The position numbers and the translations under genes are program-made. The notes under the pieces were generated by a model. It worked only from the letters and a program-made list of their open reading frames with translations, was not told the DNA's origin and did not search any database. Of a stretch of 64,000 nt of DNA, positions 33,234 to 44,460 are shown piece by piece; the stretch's first letter is position 1; each line of letters opens with the position of its first letter. This stretch comes from Macrostomum hystrix (taxonomy: Eukaryota > Platyhelminthes > Macrostomidae), in assembly GCA_950097015.1 (NCBI GenBank), contig CATNEN010000038.1:6245001-6309000 (forward strand), read 5' to 3'.

Positions 33234-35054
33234 CTAAGGCCTCTCTCGCCTCGGATACGGGTTGTTGTAGTTTCCGCCGCCGCCGCCACCGCCACCGCGG
33301 TATCCGCCGCGGCCTCCGCCGCCGCCGCCGCGTCGATAACCGCCAGGTTTTTTCTCTTCAACGTTGACCTGGCCGCCCTTTACTGTTGGTGGCTAATTGA
33401 TGGACGATGGAGACAGGTAGGAGTGAGTGAGCTATGCAGCTACGGTCATGGTCACGCTTGCTTGGATACAATGCTCAGTTGACTGACCCTCCAATTTAGC
33501 TGATCAAGTTAATATTATACCAAAGCCTTTTAAAGTTTTAGAACATAATCTTAAGCCTGAACAGGCGCGGGAGCATTATCCCTAGCGACTATAAGAATCG
33601 GAGCATTGAAATATTTTCCAACAAAGCCTCTAAAATGTCTCACCTTCTCAACAGCCATCTTGACAGCGGCAGTGCTAGCAAAGGTGATGAAGCCAAAGTT
33701 GAGGACAACGCTGGCTCCCGGCCTGGGCTTGCCGTCGCTAATGCGGCAGCTGGTCACCTCGCCGCACTGACGGAAGGCGTCAGCCAGATCGGTTTCGGTT
33801 ACCTCTGGCAGCAGGTTGCCGACAAACACCTGCAGATTGTCCGGCGCGTCCCTGTCGCGATCGCCGCCGTTCGGGTGCGACGAAGCGGCTGCTACTTGAC
33901 GCTTGGGAGCCGCCTGCTTCAGCTGCTGCTGCTTTTGCTGCTGCGGCGGCTGCGAGGGAGGTAGCTGCTGCTGCTGGCCATTGCCAACTCCGCCGCCGCT
34001 AAACAGGGCGGCGAAATTGCGCTTGCCACCAGCTGGCGCCTGCTGCTGCTCTCTGTTCTGCTCCTCTTTGGCAGGCTTTGCTATGGCATCATCAGGCCTC
34101 TTATTCGGCTGCTCATCGGCCGCTTCCGTCTTGTTGTCAACCGGGGGCTGCTCAGCGTCCACCGCCTTGGCCTTCTCGACCGGAGGCGAGGAATCCCGCT
34201 CGGCCTCAACGGCGCTTTGCTCCACTTCGTCCACCTCCCTGCCGTTGCCATTGACAACAGGGACGCTGTGGTCCTCGACAGCGTCGACCGTAGACACGCT
34301 GTTAGCAGCGCCGACTTCGTCAATCAGAGGCCGCGGTGGCTGGGGCGCAGCGACGGCCGCGGCATCAGCATTAGCGGCTCCGTTGGCGTCAGTGACAACG
34401 CCTCCGTTGCCATGGCAGCCGGAGTCGGCATCGGTGAACACCTCGTCCTGGAAGCTGAAATTAAAAATCATGAGATCCAAGATTTCTAAAAACTACTTAA
34501 CAGTAGAAATCCCGCGGGGCTATTTAAATACCCAAAATGCGTGCGTGGATGCTCAGGGGTCAGCGAAAGGTTTAGACAAACGAAACCAACCGAAAGATGT
34601 CGTTCTGCACGAAGTATTTCTTAGGCCCAACCGGGGCGAGCAGGAAGGTCTGCATGAATCGGCGCATCGGGCCGGCATTGTTGCTGATCTCGCCGCAGAC
34701 CTGAATTAGCACACAGTCGGCCGGCGCGGGCAGCGAGTCCACCATGAGGATCTTGGTGCGACAGTCGGTCAGGCCCAGCTGTTCCACCCTGGCCGCAATG
34801 TCCACCTGCCCAATGGCCGGCAGTTGCGGCTCCTGGCCGGGCAACTCGCGACCACCGTGAATAAAATGCGAGCCAGTCGAATAGAAGCGGTGAAGATCTT
34901 TCGGGCATTTGTTTACACACGAGTAATAGATGTACACGAACTCGTGGCCAACGCTGCGGGCTTGGTCTAACAGCAGGCCGCCACCGCCAGCTGGCTTGGC
35001 CTGGGAATCAGCCTCGGCGGCTGCTGCGGACTGTCGGACTGCGGTTGCTGCTGC
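33234..35054 (-). CDS. G3BP: G3BP/Rasputin stress-granule RNA-binding protein, 5' exon not found
   Basis: Cytoplasmic RNA-binding scaffold of stress granules. Three minus-strand exons join in phase: 35054-34591, 34454-33644, 33392-33234 (477 codons plus stop). Exon 1 has the NTF2-like domain (HEFVYIYYSCVNKCP, LHRFYSTGSHFIHGG, NNAGPMRRFMQTFLLAPVG, KKYFVQNDIFR). Exon 2 starts FQDEVF, then an acidic/proline- and glutamine-rich middle, then the RRM (LQVFVGNLLPEV, LNFGFITF). The RRM ends in exon 3 (GGQVNVEEKK) and is followed by an RGG/glycine box ending RRERP. This is the exact G3BP domain order. Exon 1 starts in phase 0 after TATTTGCAG with no suitable ATG. The initiator exon must lie above 35054, or the start is the in-frame ATG at 35111 or 35078 without splicing. 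The first donor is GTTGGT, a weak site. Confidence 0.9.
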
Positions 35055-35111
35055 CTGCAAATATAATTGGATTTTCATATGAATTTGAATTTGGAAATAA
35101 ATTAAATACAT

Positions 35112-38100
35112 GTATCTACTATAATTTAAACTACTTAAATTTACACGGAAGTCCTTCCACTTCTAATGTTTTTTATGCATATGGCCACTTGGAAAATATA
35201 TAGCTGTCACTAAACGTGCAAAAAATACAAAATTGAAGAAAAATTACTCATCAGCATATGTTATGGAGCAAAGTAGGTCACATTACCAATTTTTTTTATG
35301 AATTATTAAATATACTAATTGGGCTAAAGCATATTGTGCATAAGTGAAGTGATGCATATATCAAGATATACCTTAAAGTATTTTTAAAATTCTCAGAGAT
35401 CACCCACATAATTTTATAGGAAGAGCTAGTCTATGCCTAAAGTATAATCTGGGTATTTGTGCAATTTCTGTGTGTGGCACACAAAAAGTGTTTGTCCTTG
35501 AGTTATTTTGAGAGAGAAGAGAAGAGATTAAAGTGAAAGAAAGAGAGCTGTAACCCTAGATCCACTGGTATGTCTAAGATGGACTAAAGAGTGATTTAAG
35601 ATTCACTTAAGAGAAACTAAAGATTTACAGAAATAAAGCGATTACAGAAATAACACACTAAGATATAAGGTGCAAATAATATAAATAGAAGGGATAAATA
35701 TCAGCCATATAAGTAATGCTAACATAGTGCATACAAAAAGCTATAGACTTGCATTTGAAACAGAAATACATAAAGTGTCCTAGGCCCTCTTTCTTACTTT
35801 TTTACTTTCTATCTGCAAAAACTGTATTTATTAAAAATTTAGCTATTCTTACTATTATTTATCTCTGCCTTCACTATATAATATGGTTATTCTATAGCTA
35901 TCTAACTCAGAATGATATTATTTTCTACCTATGATAGCAATTTTGTGTCCGAGCGGCAAGACACCTTGTAAACAATATTGCACTGATTTTAACCAACCCT
36001 ATTGAGCATCCAATGGATTAAAGTTGTCTAATTCAACACGAATATTATTATTATATCTAACCTTCCCTATTCAGAACGTTTTCCTTATATTATTCTAAAG
36101 CAATAATTAACACAAGAACAACTCCAATTTATTTCACTCAGTTTTCTCTTCTTAAGATCTATTTCCCTAGTCTCCTCTTTTGTATTTTGGGACAAAAACG
36201 TCAAGTCACTTTAGGCAAAAATTGCATGATATATATATTATTCTGGGTGGGCGTTTGTAAGCGCATTTAAACAACTAGAATTGTTTGCAAAATAATGTTG
36301 GACAAATTGGCGTAAATTCAACTTTAGGTTTTACGGTAATATTTCATGGGTCTGCCTCAAAAGTAAGTAATTAAAGACACTTAGAAGTTACAAGCTGGTG
36401 ACAAAATAACTGATGCAATCAATTTAAATGGACACTTCATGGCTCTTTTCTAGAGATACAAAAATTTGTTTATGGAATTTTTGTCAACTTGGTTGACAAA
36501 TGTTCCAACCCTCATTTCTGCAGTTGACAAATATTACAAATCTTCCACTGCCTGTTGACAAAAGTTCCATAGCCAGATTAAAGGCATCAGAGAACTGCCT
36601 TTGAGCACAATTTATTGTATACACTGTATTGCATATTCAACATGTGTTGCTGCCATTGTGCAGAAAAGCCTCCATATTTTCTCTGATGAATGTCACAAGA
36701 CAAGAATTAAGCAATCAAACAATTTCATCTTGACAATTCATTTGCTCTGACTTCGAATATTGCAATGAATAACAACATTTTTAGAAAATGTGCACTATAT
36801 GTGAAGCACTTGAGACAGTTATCACAATAAAAAAATTGTACTGCACAGGCATATATAGCATATCCTGGTAGGCCTACAAACACATTCTAATGAATGCTCA
36901 TGGTGCTGTCACATCTCCTGGCCAAGCACATGAAAGAGGGCCTTGCACAGATTGTCGCAGGAATTGTCAAAGCATGAATTCTTGAAATAGAAAATTCTAG
37001 GATCCAAAAAAGTGACTTTTGAAAAAAGGATGTCTTATTTATTTAACCAAGAGATCCACACAGTCTCACAAGAATTTCCAATCAAATGAAGCAATGTTTA
37101 GCAGTTATTTCAGTCTATAGACTTAAATATCAGTCAAACAGAACATAAAGATAAAGTATAGGCCTAGTGTGAAAAGGATAGGCCTAAAGAAAAACTATCA
37201 AGTAGCCTATTATGGATTTATGACTAGGCCTACCAATGATGCTAGATGATAAATAATAATGATAGGCAAAATTCAATGATAAATTAATAGGTAGGCCTAA
37301 TAGGTATATTTATTCTACCTACATTCCTACTAGGCGCTAATATGGACTTTTCTGTTTCAACTGCATGCTAGTTTTGAAGAGTGTAAACACAATTTGAGTG
37401 CAGTCCAGTGCACAATATTTAAACTTCGTTAGCATACATTTTTTGTGCAACGCACTCAACGGACTGCACTCAATTTGCTCAATAATATTTTGTTATAGTC
37501 TATTTAAAAAACTTACAACAGACAGCTCACTAGACAAAAAAAGCTTCCTTTGAGTCTGAACTTCCATAAATTAATATGTGAAAGTAAGTAAGAATTAGAA
37601 TATGAACTTATGAAGAACCATCTAGCAAAGACTTGTCCGCGTGTGTAAACTATATAAAATTCAGAATTTTTGCAAACCAAATTCGTGGGACGTTCTTTAA
37701 GAAAACAAAAGTCACATGACCTACAATCGACACAATCTCGGTGATTACTTAATACTTAAAGTTGCTTTTGAAATACAACTTCAATAATTCTTATTATAAA
37801 ATTAGATTGACATGAGCACAAGGTGTGAAAAATTTAGATACAAGTAACGTCGCTATTTTTTGTTTTCATTCTTCGTAAACAACGTGAATGCGTACTGCGT
37901 AGGCGTATCGACTTACGGCGTGCGTTATGCCTTTAGCGTAGATATTCTTAACCAATATGCCTCTAGTAGAATTTGTCTCAAGTTTTCAATGTAAAAGCCC
38001 TTATCATATTTGTATAAACCACTTACATATTATGCCATCGTCTCATTTTTATTACAAGTATTATTGTTTCCAAAGTAGGCCTAACCTCACTTCGGTAGGC

Positions 38101-39960
38101 CTTTTTAATAATTATTAGTCTCTTTAAACAGTCATATTCATAGATAAACATATGGTGCTCTTTGTTTTTTTCTAAATTTTCCTTATAATTCCAACACAAC
38201 ACACTTGTCACTTGACGCACACACAACACACTTGCAAATGTGTGCTGAGACCCTTTGTGTGCACAGGAATTTTCCCTCAGAGGCCACCTTCCTGACTGGC
38301 CTGACTAGCCTATGGCTAGTTCTAAGAATTATTCTGAGTATGATTCTTTGTATTTTATTAGCAATTAGTACAACACAAGTCTTAATATAGCTAGATTTTG
38401 AAAGGTAGAGATTATTCCCATGGTCCCGTGCCGATAATTTCAATTTTATCCACATGGATCCGTGCTGATAATTTTCTGCTTATCCACACGGCAGCTTGTA
38501 TGAATAGGTCTACAACTAAGAAAATTGTTCAGCAAAAGCATTGGGACATTGTTTTAACTCTCAAGAATTTAATGCCTAAGTCCAAAGGACACACAATTGT
38601 AAATTGTAAAAATTTGCAGAGGAAAGTGTGGAACTAGTTAACATACTTTCGTCGAGTTTCTGAAACCTTATTTTTGTACAGGAACAAGTCAGTAGTATCA
38701 TTTGCGCATGTGCATCATATCATATTTCAAGCGTGTGTGCAATACAAATGTCAGCGCGATTCTTCATGCGATTGTTTGCAACGTTACATGTTATTCGAAA
38801 TTAATGATTATTTGAAATTAATGTGTGCATTGCTTGTGATTAAAAGAGGCCCTACTACAGGTACTGCAGGTTCTGGAAAACATGTATGACCAGTTGTATA
38901 TAGTACATGAAAATTGCTACACAGTTCCTGTAAAATATGTGCTTTAAGTTCTTAAAGTTATCGGCAAAACAAGCTGCCGTGTGAATAAGGAGAAAATTAT
39001 CGGCACAGATCCATGTGGATAAAGTTTAAATTATCGGCACGGGACCGTGGGAATAAGCACTTCCATTTTGAAATGTAAAACATATATTTTTTATACATAT
39101 TTTATTTTAAGCAGGAACAATTTTAGCAAGTAAGTTTAAAATAGATGTTATTATAAACTACAAACAATAGTTAGCAATTATACATATAAACAATTTTTGT
39201 TTTTCGGTTTTTCTGCCAAATGGTAGCAGTGAAACATGATTTACCTACAGTTTCCATTCTCTATTTTGCTGTTAACTTCTTTAAGTTGTATACTTTATAG
39301 CCTTGCTTAGGATTGTACTTGCTGCTATATGTAGTATGCAATAGTCAAGTTCTCTCATCCTGACCTAGTGAATATGTTATGGTCTGTGGTCATGACAGCA
39401 TGCAAAAGTGCGTTAGATGCCATTTGCAAATATTCCACTTATTGCAATAGAGGTTATTAGTATGAGAATATAAGAAAAATGAATAGCAGAAAAATTATAT
39501 ACATCTTTAGGTCCAGTGGACCATTTAAATCTCAGCCCTGGGCTTACAGGTTAGAGATTATTGATCAGAAAACATAGTGACTATATATGTCAACTTGATT
39601 GGGACCCTATACATGTATCAGGTTTTGATTCAATGCAGTTTGTTTGGTCCCATTGCATTCTTTTTAAAACCCCCTGGTTGTTTATTGCAGTTGTTTGTAG
39701 TGCTTACTCATATTGGCCTAGGCTTAGCTTTACATGCACCTATATCTCATAGCCATCCCATAGTTGCAAAGTGAAGGCTGTGCACACATTAGCTCTTTTA
39801 TTTAGAGTTTGAGTCACTGTTGGGTCCTTGAGTCCTCATTGCTTCCTTTTATCTAGCTCAGAAATAGTTTAATTGATTTTTTGCTGCAGCTAACACAGTA
39901 GCAAAGGCCCAGGTGTTGGCTGGGACAACCACGCAATCAAAACGCTGATTTAATTGATCC
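35112..39960. other. AT-rich gap between divergent G3BP and FOXO
   Basis: About 4.8 kb with no coding exon I can support. A CpG-rich patch at 37900-37930 in otherwise AT-rich DNA, with a minus-strand GTAAGT at about 37911-37916, is a possible G3BP 5' exon/promoter. A 14-bp inverted repeat (TTTGAGTGCAGTCC) flanks 37392-37475. The MITE at 38412 is listed separately. Confidence 0.45.
38412..39056. mobile_element. Non-autonomous DNA element with 87-bp terminal inverted repeats
   Basis: Left arm 38412-38498 and right arm 38970-39056 are reverse complements at roughly 85-90% identity, beginning TTATTCCCA and ending GGCAGCTTG. Each arm is itself made of two to three related units (TTATCCACATGG...GTGCCGATAATTT). 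The 470-bp interior has no transposase. No target duplication was found, so the superfamily is open. Confidence 0.85.
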
Positions 39961-41621
39961 ATGGACTCATTGTGCAAACGGGAACCGGAATTTGGCAGCC
40001 TGGACAGCGAAGTCGACATGGACGACATGGGACTGCTAGACTGCCAGCCAGAGACTCGCTTCAGTGCAGCCGAGTCCTGCGTGGACTTTCGACCGCGCTC
40101 CTCTACCTGGCACGGGTCCAATGAAGCAACTCGGTTTAACGCCGCCTCAGTGGCGCCGCTGTCTGTTCACTGCCCGCAGTCGCCGTTTGCCAGCACCATC
40201 TCTGAGACCTTGGAGATGTTGCCGAATGCCGAAAGGTAGGCATTTTTCTGGCATCAGTAAATGATTACTGACCTCAATAATTTTACTATCCCCAGTTACT
40301 CTCATATGTTCTCCCCTTATCCTCAGTTACTCTCATATATTCTCCCATATCCCTCTGTTTCTTTCTTAAGTCCTTAATTATTCTCGTAGATTCTCCGTTA
40401 GTGTTCCATTGCGTACATATCTGAGTACATATTCCATTGACAAGACAGCTACTGCCTCATATTCTACTTTCTAGCAGCTCCGTGAGGCTCAGCCCGTATG
40501 TTTACCACAGCGGAGGCAGTGCTGCAGCTGCAGGCATCGGCAGTAGCAGCGCCAGCGCCCGCAGCTCCCTGAGTCCCTGCACAACCGACGGCACTCAGCA
40601 CAGGCAGCAGCATCACCAGTCGCAATCGCAGAAGCGCCGCAACGCCTGGGGCAATCAGAGCTACTCTGATCTCATCACTCAAGCCATTGAGTCGAGTCCA
40701 CAGGCTAGGCTAACCCTGTCCGAGATCTACGACTGGATGATTAAAAATATCAGCTACTTCAGCAGCAAAGGAGATACGAACAGTTCGGCCGGATGGAAGG
40801 TTTGTATATAATTATACACATAGTAGCTAGCTTAGTAGCTAATGTTAGTTCCAAGTCTTAGTCTCTCAGAGCTGATGTGTGAGCTCACGGAACCCACAGA
40901 ATTCGGTTCGGCACAATCTGTCGCTGCACAGCAAATTTGTCCGAGTTCAAAACGAGCAAACTGGCAAGTCGTCCTATTGGACCATAGACTACGGCGTGCG
41001 CGACCGCGCCAGCTATCGTCGCCGGGCAGCCACAGCCGACATTGCGAAAAGTCCGGAGCTGCTGAAAAAGCGCCAAGCAGCTGTGGCCGCCGCTGCTGCT
41101 GCCAACCCCGGTGGAAGGCGTCGGCAACTGAGCGATACCGCTGGACCAGCCAACACTGGCACCTCGTCTTTGTCTGTAGAGTCAGCCTCTCCGTCTGTGT
41201 CCATGCCACCGCAGGAATTGCAGGTCAATAAATTCAGTTATTTACTCAGCTATTCAAGATCCCAGTGATTACATTACTAATCTTCGATCAACACTCGCCG
41301 TCGCAGGTGGCCGATGTGCTTCATCAGCTCGTGCCGTCGGATCGCCTGCTAGACCAGAATGAACCATTAGACAAGCTGCTGATTGAGTCCCTCAATGATG
41401 CCCTATTAGAGAGCTTCTGCGGCATCGGCCCCGGCCAGGAATTCAGCAACGAGGACGCCGAGGCGGCTGTAGCCGCGGCTCTCAACGACCCATCGCTGCG
41501 TAGCATCACCGCTCAGCTGCACCAGATGACCTGCCGACACGAGCTGGCGACCTGTCCGCTGCCCAACATTCAGGAGAGCGACGGCGCCGAGGCCGAGACC
41601 GGCTCTGCTATGGACGAGTGA
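39961..41621 (+). CDS. foxo: Forkhead box O transcription factor (FOXO/DAF-16)
   Basis: Nuclear effector of insulin/PI3K-Akt signalling. Four exons: 39961-40235, 40475-40799, 40900-41223, 41307-41621, giving 412 aa. The forkhead domain spans exons 2-3 ([43 protein letters not shown]). The split inside GWK|NS falls at the start of recognition helix 3. The N-terminal Akt/14-3-3 site RPRSST is present (Thr49) and RRRAAT follows the forkhead (Thr245, Ser in vertebrates). The transactivation tail is acidic and short compared with ~650 aa in vertebrates. Donors are GTAGGC, GTTTGT and GTCAAT, the last two weak. The start is the first ATG with upstream in-frame divergence; an AG at about 39889 could end a 5' UTR intron. 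Confidence 0.94.
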
Positions 41622-41750
41622 CGCCCGGAGCTCGCTGATTGGTTGCGCCCGGAGCTCGCCGATTGCTTGCGCCCGGAGCTCGCTGATTGGTTGCGCTCGG
41701 AGCTCTCTGATTGGTTGCGCCCGGAGCTCGCTGATTGGTTGCGCCCAATG
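41622..41750. repeat. 24-bp repeat starting at the foxo stop codon
   Basis: Five units of GCCCGGAGCTCGCTGATTGG plus TTGC directly after the TGA. Four of five contain CTGATTGGTTG, which fits the NF-Y/CCAAT consensus in reverse. Confidence 0.9.
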
Positions 41751-42502
41751 TGTTGTTTAGGGTTTGTTTAATTGTTTGCGTTGGGAAACTCAAATTCGTC
41801 TCGTTTCAAACGTGTTGAAGACTTGAAGTGGTCTAGAGTATTGTTTTGGATTTCAGTTTTTTCGACTTGCCTTATTATGGGAATAGAATCAGGATTCTAG
41901 TTAGTATGTATATTGGCTAAAATAACTGTGTCAAGCAAAATATCTCATTTGTACTTTTATCGTGTCATCTTTTGTAAAATTTTGCAAATACTCGTATTTG
42001 CGAGAATCGGTGAATTCTTTAAATTTACTATTGTGAATAGACAGTTTTGCGCATATTGTTTCTGGCATGTAAAACTGTTCTGTATGACCAGCCGTCTGTT
42101 TTAGCCTCTACCAACCCAGCCACTCAATAGCCTGTCTTCAAAGCCATTGCTATATTATTTTCATTAATATTTTTGTCATAGTTTTCCTTCTTACTATTGC
42201 GAGTTGCGTAAAGTTGGTTATATTTTTGTGTGTCCGTCTTGTGCTCCTTTAGATTTTTCTGGCGCCATCGACCCGCAACCTCCGCCAGCCCAGTTTTGTG
42301 CCATTCGCCTTTCTGTTTTTCTTTGTGTAGAGCCAGTAAAGTCCACCAGTTTTTCTTTCTGTTGCACCGTTCACTTTGGACTTTATTTACATGTTTTGTT
42401 AGACTTGCACTACTGTTAGTAGCTTATGTGTACTGATCGATTTCTGTACTTAATATTTCTGGCCAGTTGATAACCGAGCGGCCCTAAACTTGACAAAGCG
42501 TT

Positions 42503-42508
42503 AATAAA
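42503..42508 (+). promoter_or_regulatory. Polyadenylation signal of foxo
   Basis: AATAAA about 880 bp after the stop. The intervening sequence is T-rich, as expected for a 3' UTR. Confidence 0.6.
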
Positions 42509-42600
42509 AGCCCCATTTTTATATAATGAGCATCTCTTTCACTGTCTTTATCTTCCATTCTCTCTCGGGTTTTTCCGTCTCGACCGTCTTTCACTAATGA

Positions 42601-42850
42601 TTTGATTGAATTGATTACACCTGTCCTGATTGGGCCATGTGCAGTCCATGTGCAGCGCACCTGAATGCTGCTTACAGCTGTTCAGTCCATGGACTGGGGG
42701 GACGCTACACCTACCCTCAATCACCCCAGCTGATGCTGGTACCAATTTAACAGCTTGCTAAATGGACACAAATCTTCTAACGTAGTCGGGAATCGAACCT
42801 CGACCTTCAATTAGTGAGTCCGACGCTCTAGCCACTAGGCTACAGACCCT
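42601..42850 (-). mobile_element. tRNA-derived SINE, third copy
   Basis: Minus-strand copy of the 10085 element: tail GATTACACCTGTCC at 42614, CAGTCCATGGACTGGGG near 42681, B box as GGGAATCGAACCTCGA near 42788, A-box end near 42835. Confidence 0.85.
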
Positions 42851-43465
42851 AGTATCACTAATGGTACTCATCAATAGTCACGTGATCTTTGGCAGCCTAG
42901 ATCTTCGACGGCCAAAAGCAACACCGACAGTTGCCACCCATGACCTATATTTAGAGAGCCTGCTCAGAAAGGTTGAGACTCTGTGTGACCCTTAAATGTT
43001 GATTTGTTGCCAGTCAAACTCGAGCTTAATTAATCACTATGTTGTTTCGTTATTTTTTCTGTCACGTTTTTTGTAGGTGCTTTGAAAACTAACCAAAGGG
43101 TTTATTATATTTTTCTGACGATTTGCTAAACTTCACTTGTTTTAGATTTTAATCTCACACCCTTTTTTAGTTAATTAGCTTACCGTCTGAGTCTATTACA
43201 CTTGATCTCCCCAACAAGGCACGCCAATACACACGCACACTTACCTGTTTTAAGCGCCAATGTTATTGAATTGTTTGAGTTTTCATTGAGAGAACAATAA
43301 AAAAAGAAGCAGAGACTGGGGTAAGCTAGATTCAGTGACTGAGTGACAGCCAAATCATGGCCGTGATAATTTTCTTTTTCTTAGTTTCAATCGATTACTA
43401 TTGACTGATAATGATCTGGCTCTTATTAACCTATCAACAGAAGTCCAAAGCATCTAATCATCTAA
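42851..43465. other. Intergenic DNA between foxo and Wnt5
   Basis: Unique AT-rich sequence with no coding or repeat signal seen. Confidence 0.45.
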
Positions 43466-44047
43466 GCATCTTATCAGTTCACCTGGTATCTTATCTACTC
43501 ACCAGGTATCCTATCAGTTCACCGGGTATCTTATCAGTTCACCTGTTGTCTCATCAGCTCACCTGGTATCTTATCAGCTCACCTGGTATCTTATCAGCTC
43601 ACCTGGTATCTTATCAGCTCACCTGGTATCCTATCAGTTCACCGGGTACTTATCAGTTTACCTGTTGTCTCATCAGCTCACCTGGTATCTTATCAGTTTA
43701 CCTGTTGTCTCATCAGTTCACCTGGTATCTTATAATCTCACCTGGTATCTTATCAGCTCACCTGTTGTCTCATCGGCTCACCTGGTATCTTATCAGCTCA
43801 CCTGTTGTCTCATCAGCTCACCTGGTATCTTATCAGCTCACCTGGTATCCTATCAGCTCACCTGGTATCCTATAAGCTCACCTGGTATCTTCTCAGTTTA
43901 CCTGTTGTCTCATCAGCTCACCTGGTATCTTATCAGCTCACCTGGTATCTTATCAGCTCACCTGTTGTCTCATCAGCTCACCTGGTATCTTATAATCTCA
44001 CCTGGTATCTTATCAGCTCACCTGTTGTCTCATCGGCTCACCTGAGA
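43466..44047. repeat. 20-bp minisatellite with donor-like motif
   Basis: Unit CTCACCTGGTATCTTATCAG, about 28 copies, variants TTGTCTCATCAG. On the minus strand each unit reads CCAG|GTGAGC, identical to the commonest splice donor used by genes in this window. Confidence 0.95.
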
Positions 44048-44055
44048 TCTCAACT

Positions 44056-44152
44056 AATTATAATTGATTACACCTGCCCCGATTGGCTCAGATGTGCAGC
44101 CAGTGGTATCCGAAGCCTTTATACTCCTACAACTGTTCAGTCCATGGAACGC
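44056..44152 (-). mobile_element. SINE 3' fragment
   Basis: Shares GATTACACCTGCCCCGATTGG, the CAGATGTGCAGCC segment and CTGTTCAGTCCATGGA with the SINE family. The tRNA head is missing. Confidence 0.75.
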
Positions 44153-44460
44153 CACTCCTTCGTGGGCGCCACTCCTGGCCTCCTAATCATTGCAATGTCC
44201 GTTCGTTAGTCGGCGCACCGTATGAAAGATGTATTTGTCCCATCTCAACTGTTAAGGTATACAGTTTTCTTTTTGCACGAATATCCACCATAGCAGTGTT
44301 GCTTAAAACAGTTCTCATTGGCTAGTTGCTGAGTTGTCTGTGTCCATCTTAAGAGCCATTTAAACTTGCGAGTTCACAAAGATGCTCTTAAAATTTAATA
44401 AAGCGAGAACAATTGGCGTGTAAATATAAAGTCCACAGACTGGTCACGCTGCCGTCATCG

